Assembly (NCBI GenBank): GCA_944472155.2
Contig: OX235279.1
Span: 150,000,199-150,064,198, forward strand
Length of the DNA: 64,000 bases
Direction: 5' to 3'
Source: Trichobilharzia szidati
Lineage: Eukaryota; Platyhelminthes; Trematoda; Strigeidida; Schistosomatidae
A model generated the notes under the pieces. The model was not told the origin of the DNA. It saw only the letters and a list, made by a program, of their open reading frames with translations, and ran no database searches. Each line of letters opens with the position of its first letter. The stretch's first letter is position 1. Positions 63,131 through 64,000 of the stretch are shown one piece after another. A program made the position numbers and the translations under genes.

Positions 63131-63870
63131 AAAGTTCTGTAACTTGTTTTATAATTGTGAAGTATTCAAGTATAGTTTAGTTGAACATCATTCATATTTT
63201 AGTTGTTTAATGGTACAATCGTTTCGTTTGTGTGAGGCGACGTTTAACTGAGTTGGATATTTTACTATCTCTCTACATAGCCGTTTCTATGCTAACTTCT
63301 TCAGTTATGATGCCAGCCATCATTGAAAGAATAACACTGACGAACTCTGAATTATCATCAGTATGTAGAACCACAATCTACAAAACCATATACCAAAAAT
63401 GAAGAGAAGAAGGGCGATGAATGTGATGAATGGAGACGTATGTCACAGCGAATAATTACATGAATATTAAATGAGGCCTTTTAAAATTTATAAGAGATGC
63501 CAAGGAATGAAAAAACCTCAGAAGATGAACGATGTCTATGGGTAAGAAAGATACTCTTTGTATAACCTCGAACCCCCAATCTACTTGGTCTATGTAGACC
63601 AAACAACAGTTTGTAAGTCGAATCAAAACAACAAACTGATCGTTTACCAAACGAATATATATTCGGGATCAGAAATACAGAGTGGTGTTGACTGTTTAGC
63701 TAGCTAGAGAATGTGCACGAACAAACAAACATAATATGACAACGTGCGAAATGGCGTGCTTGACCATCCTCCCGCTTCAGCTTAACCAGTCGACTTAAAT
63801 AATAAGGGCCAATACCCAATGTTGAATGATGAAATCAGTAGGCTAATAATTATGGATAAATATTTATTTG
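63130..63870. other. Unrecognised
   Basis: A 64-codon minus ORF (63650-63456) has no known domain and was not called. Confidence 0.3.
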
Positions 63871-64000
63871 GTTACAGGATTTCATCATGAGCTGAAATTA
63901 GTTAGAGAACCATTGGAAAACCTGGGAGTACCGGACAGCTGTTTCGTCCTAGTTTGGGACTCTTCATCAGTACGCATCCATCGGGATTCGAAGCCAGGAC
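63870..64000 (-). repeat. Sm-alpha-like SINE, cut by the window edge
   Basis: + reading: GGATTTCATCATGAGCTGAA, TTAGAGAACCATTGGAAAAC, then the hammerhead-like segment and CGGGATTCGAAGCCAGGAC (B box). Confidence 0.85.
63928..63973 (-). ncRNA. Hammerhead-like fold with altered core
   Basis: Stem I GTACTG with CGGTAC (one G-U pair), stem II GTCC/GGAC with loop CAAACTA, GAAAC, stem III ACA/TGT, triplet GTC. Core reads ATGAAGA in place of CTGATGA. Confidence 0.55.

Noticed and set aside
1..64000. CRISPR arrays, bacterial operons, Shine-Dalgarno sites, Rho-independent terminators
   Set aside because: Genes are spliced and the repeats are dispersed retroelements; no regularly spaced short repeats were seen.

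Overview
The window looks like nuclear DNA of a schistosomatid blood fluke. It is AT-rich. Its genes are split by multi-kilobase introns, and most recognisable non-coding sequence is retroelement of types known from schistosomes: Penelope-like elements (PLEs) with a GIY-YIG endonuclease, RTE/SR2-like and other non-LTR LINEs, tRNA-headed SINEs, and Sm-alpha-like retroposons carrying hammerhead-ribozyme sequence. Genus and species cannot be told from sequence alone. There are no bacterial-type genes, operons or CRISPR arrays.

Host genes. Two complete NPC2/ML-domain lipid-binding protein genes lie in tandem on the + strand. NPC2-like A has exons 5682-5760, 13029-13136, 16575-16753 and 18037-18120 (149 aa). 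NPC2-like B has exons 31893-31962, 40461-40568, 41969-42147 and 49324-49407 (146 aa). Exons 2-4 are exactly the same length in both (108, 179, 84 nt), intron phases are the same (1, 1, 0), and all splice sites are GT/AG. Both predict a secreted protein with six cysteines in the NPC2 spacing. Near the right end, on the - strand, is the last coding exon of a ferlin (59667-59847), with the C-terminal transmembrane anchor; the rest of that gene should lie beyond the right edge.

Layout. 1-5.7 kb: PLE inverted dimer, SINEs, RTE remnant. 5.7-18.1 kb: NPC2-like A, whose first intron holds a long PLE open reading frame (9042-10355) followed by a hammerhead-ribozyme fold (10762-10805). 18.1-31.9 kb: intergenic, a patchwork of PLEs, SINEs and RTE copies. 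31.9-49.4 kb: NPC2-like B, with PLE palindromes and a nested SINE in its introns. 49.4-59.6 kb: intergenic, with LINEs, a solo LTR inside an Sm-alpha-like SINE, and a PLE inserted into an RTE copy with a 12-bp target duplication. 59.7-64 kb: ferlin exon, SINEs, mostly unrecognised sequence.

Most notable: PLE copies here repeatedly occur as head-to-head inverted dimers (about 276-1319, 19278-20985, 25010-25460, 36421-37450, 43595-45600, 45790-46670). One is bounded by a 12-bp direct repeat, so the dimer appears to have inserted as one unit. Hammerhead-type folds occur in the PLE 3' region and in the Sm-alpha-like retroposons. In the retroposons the stems are kept while the catalytic core is altered.
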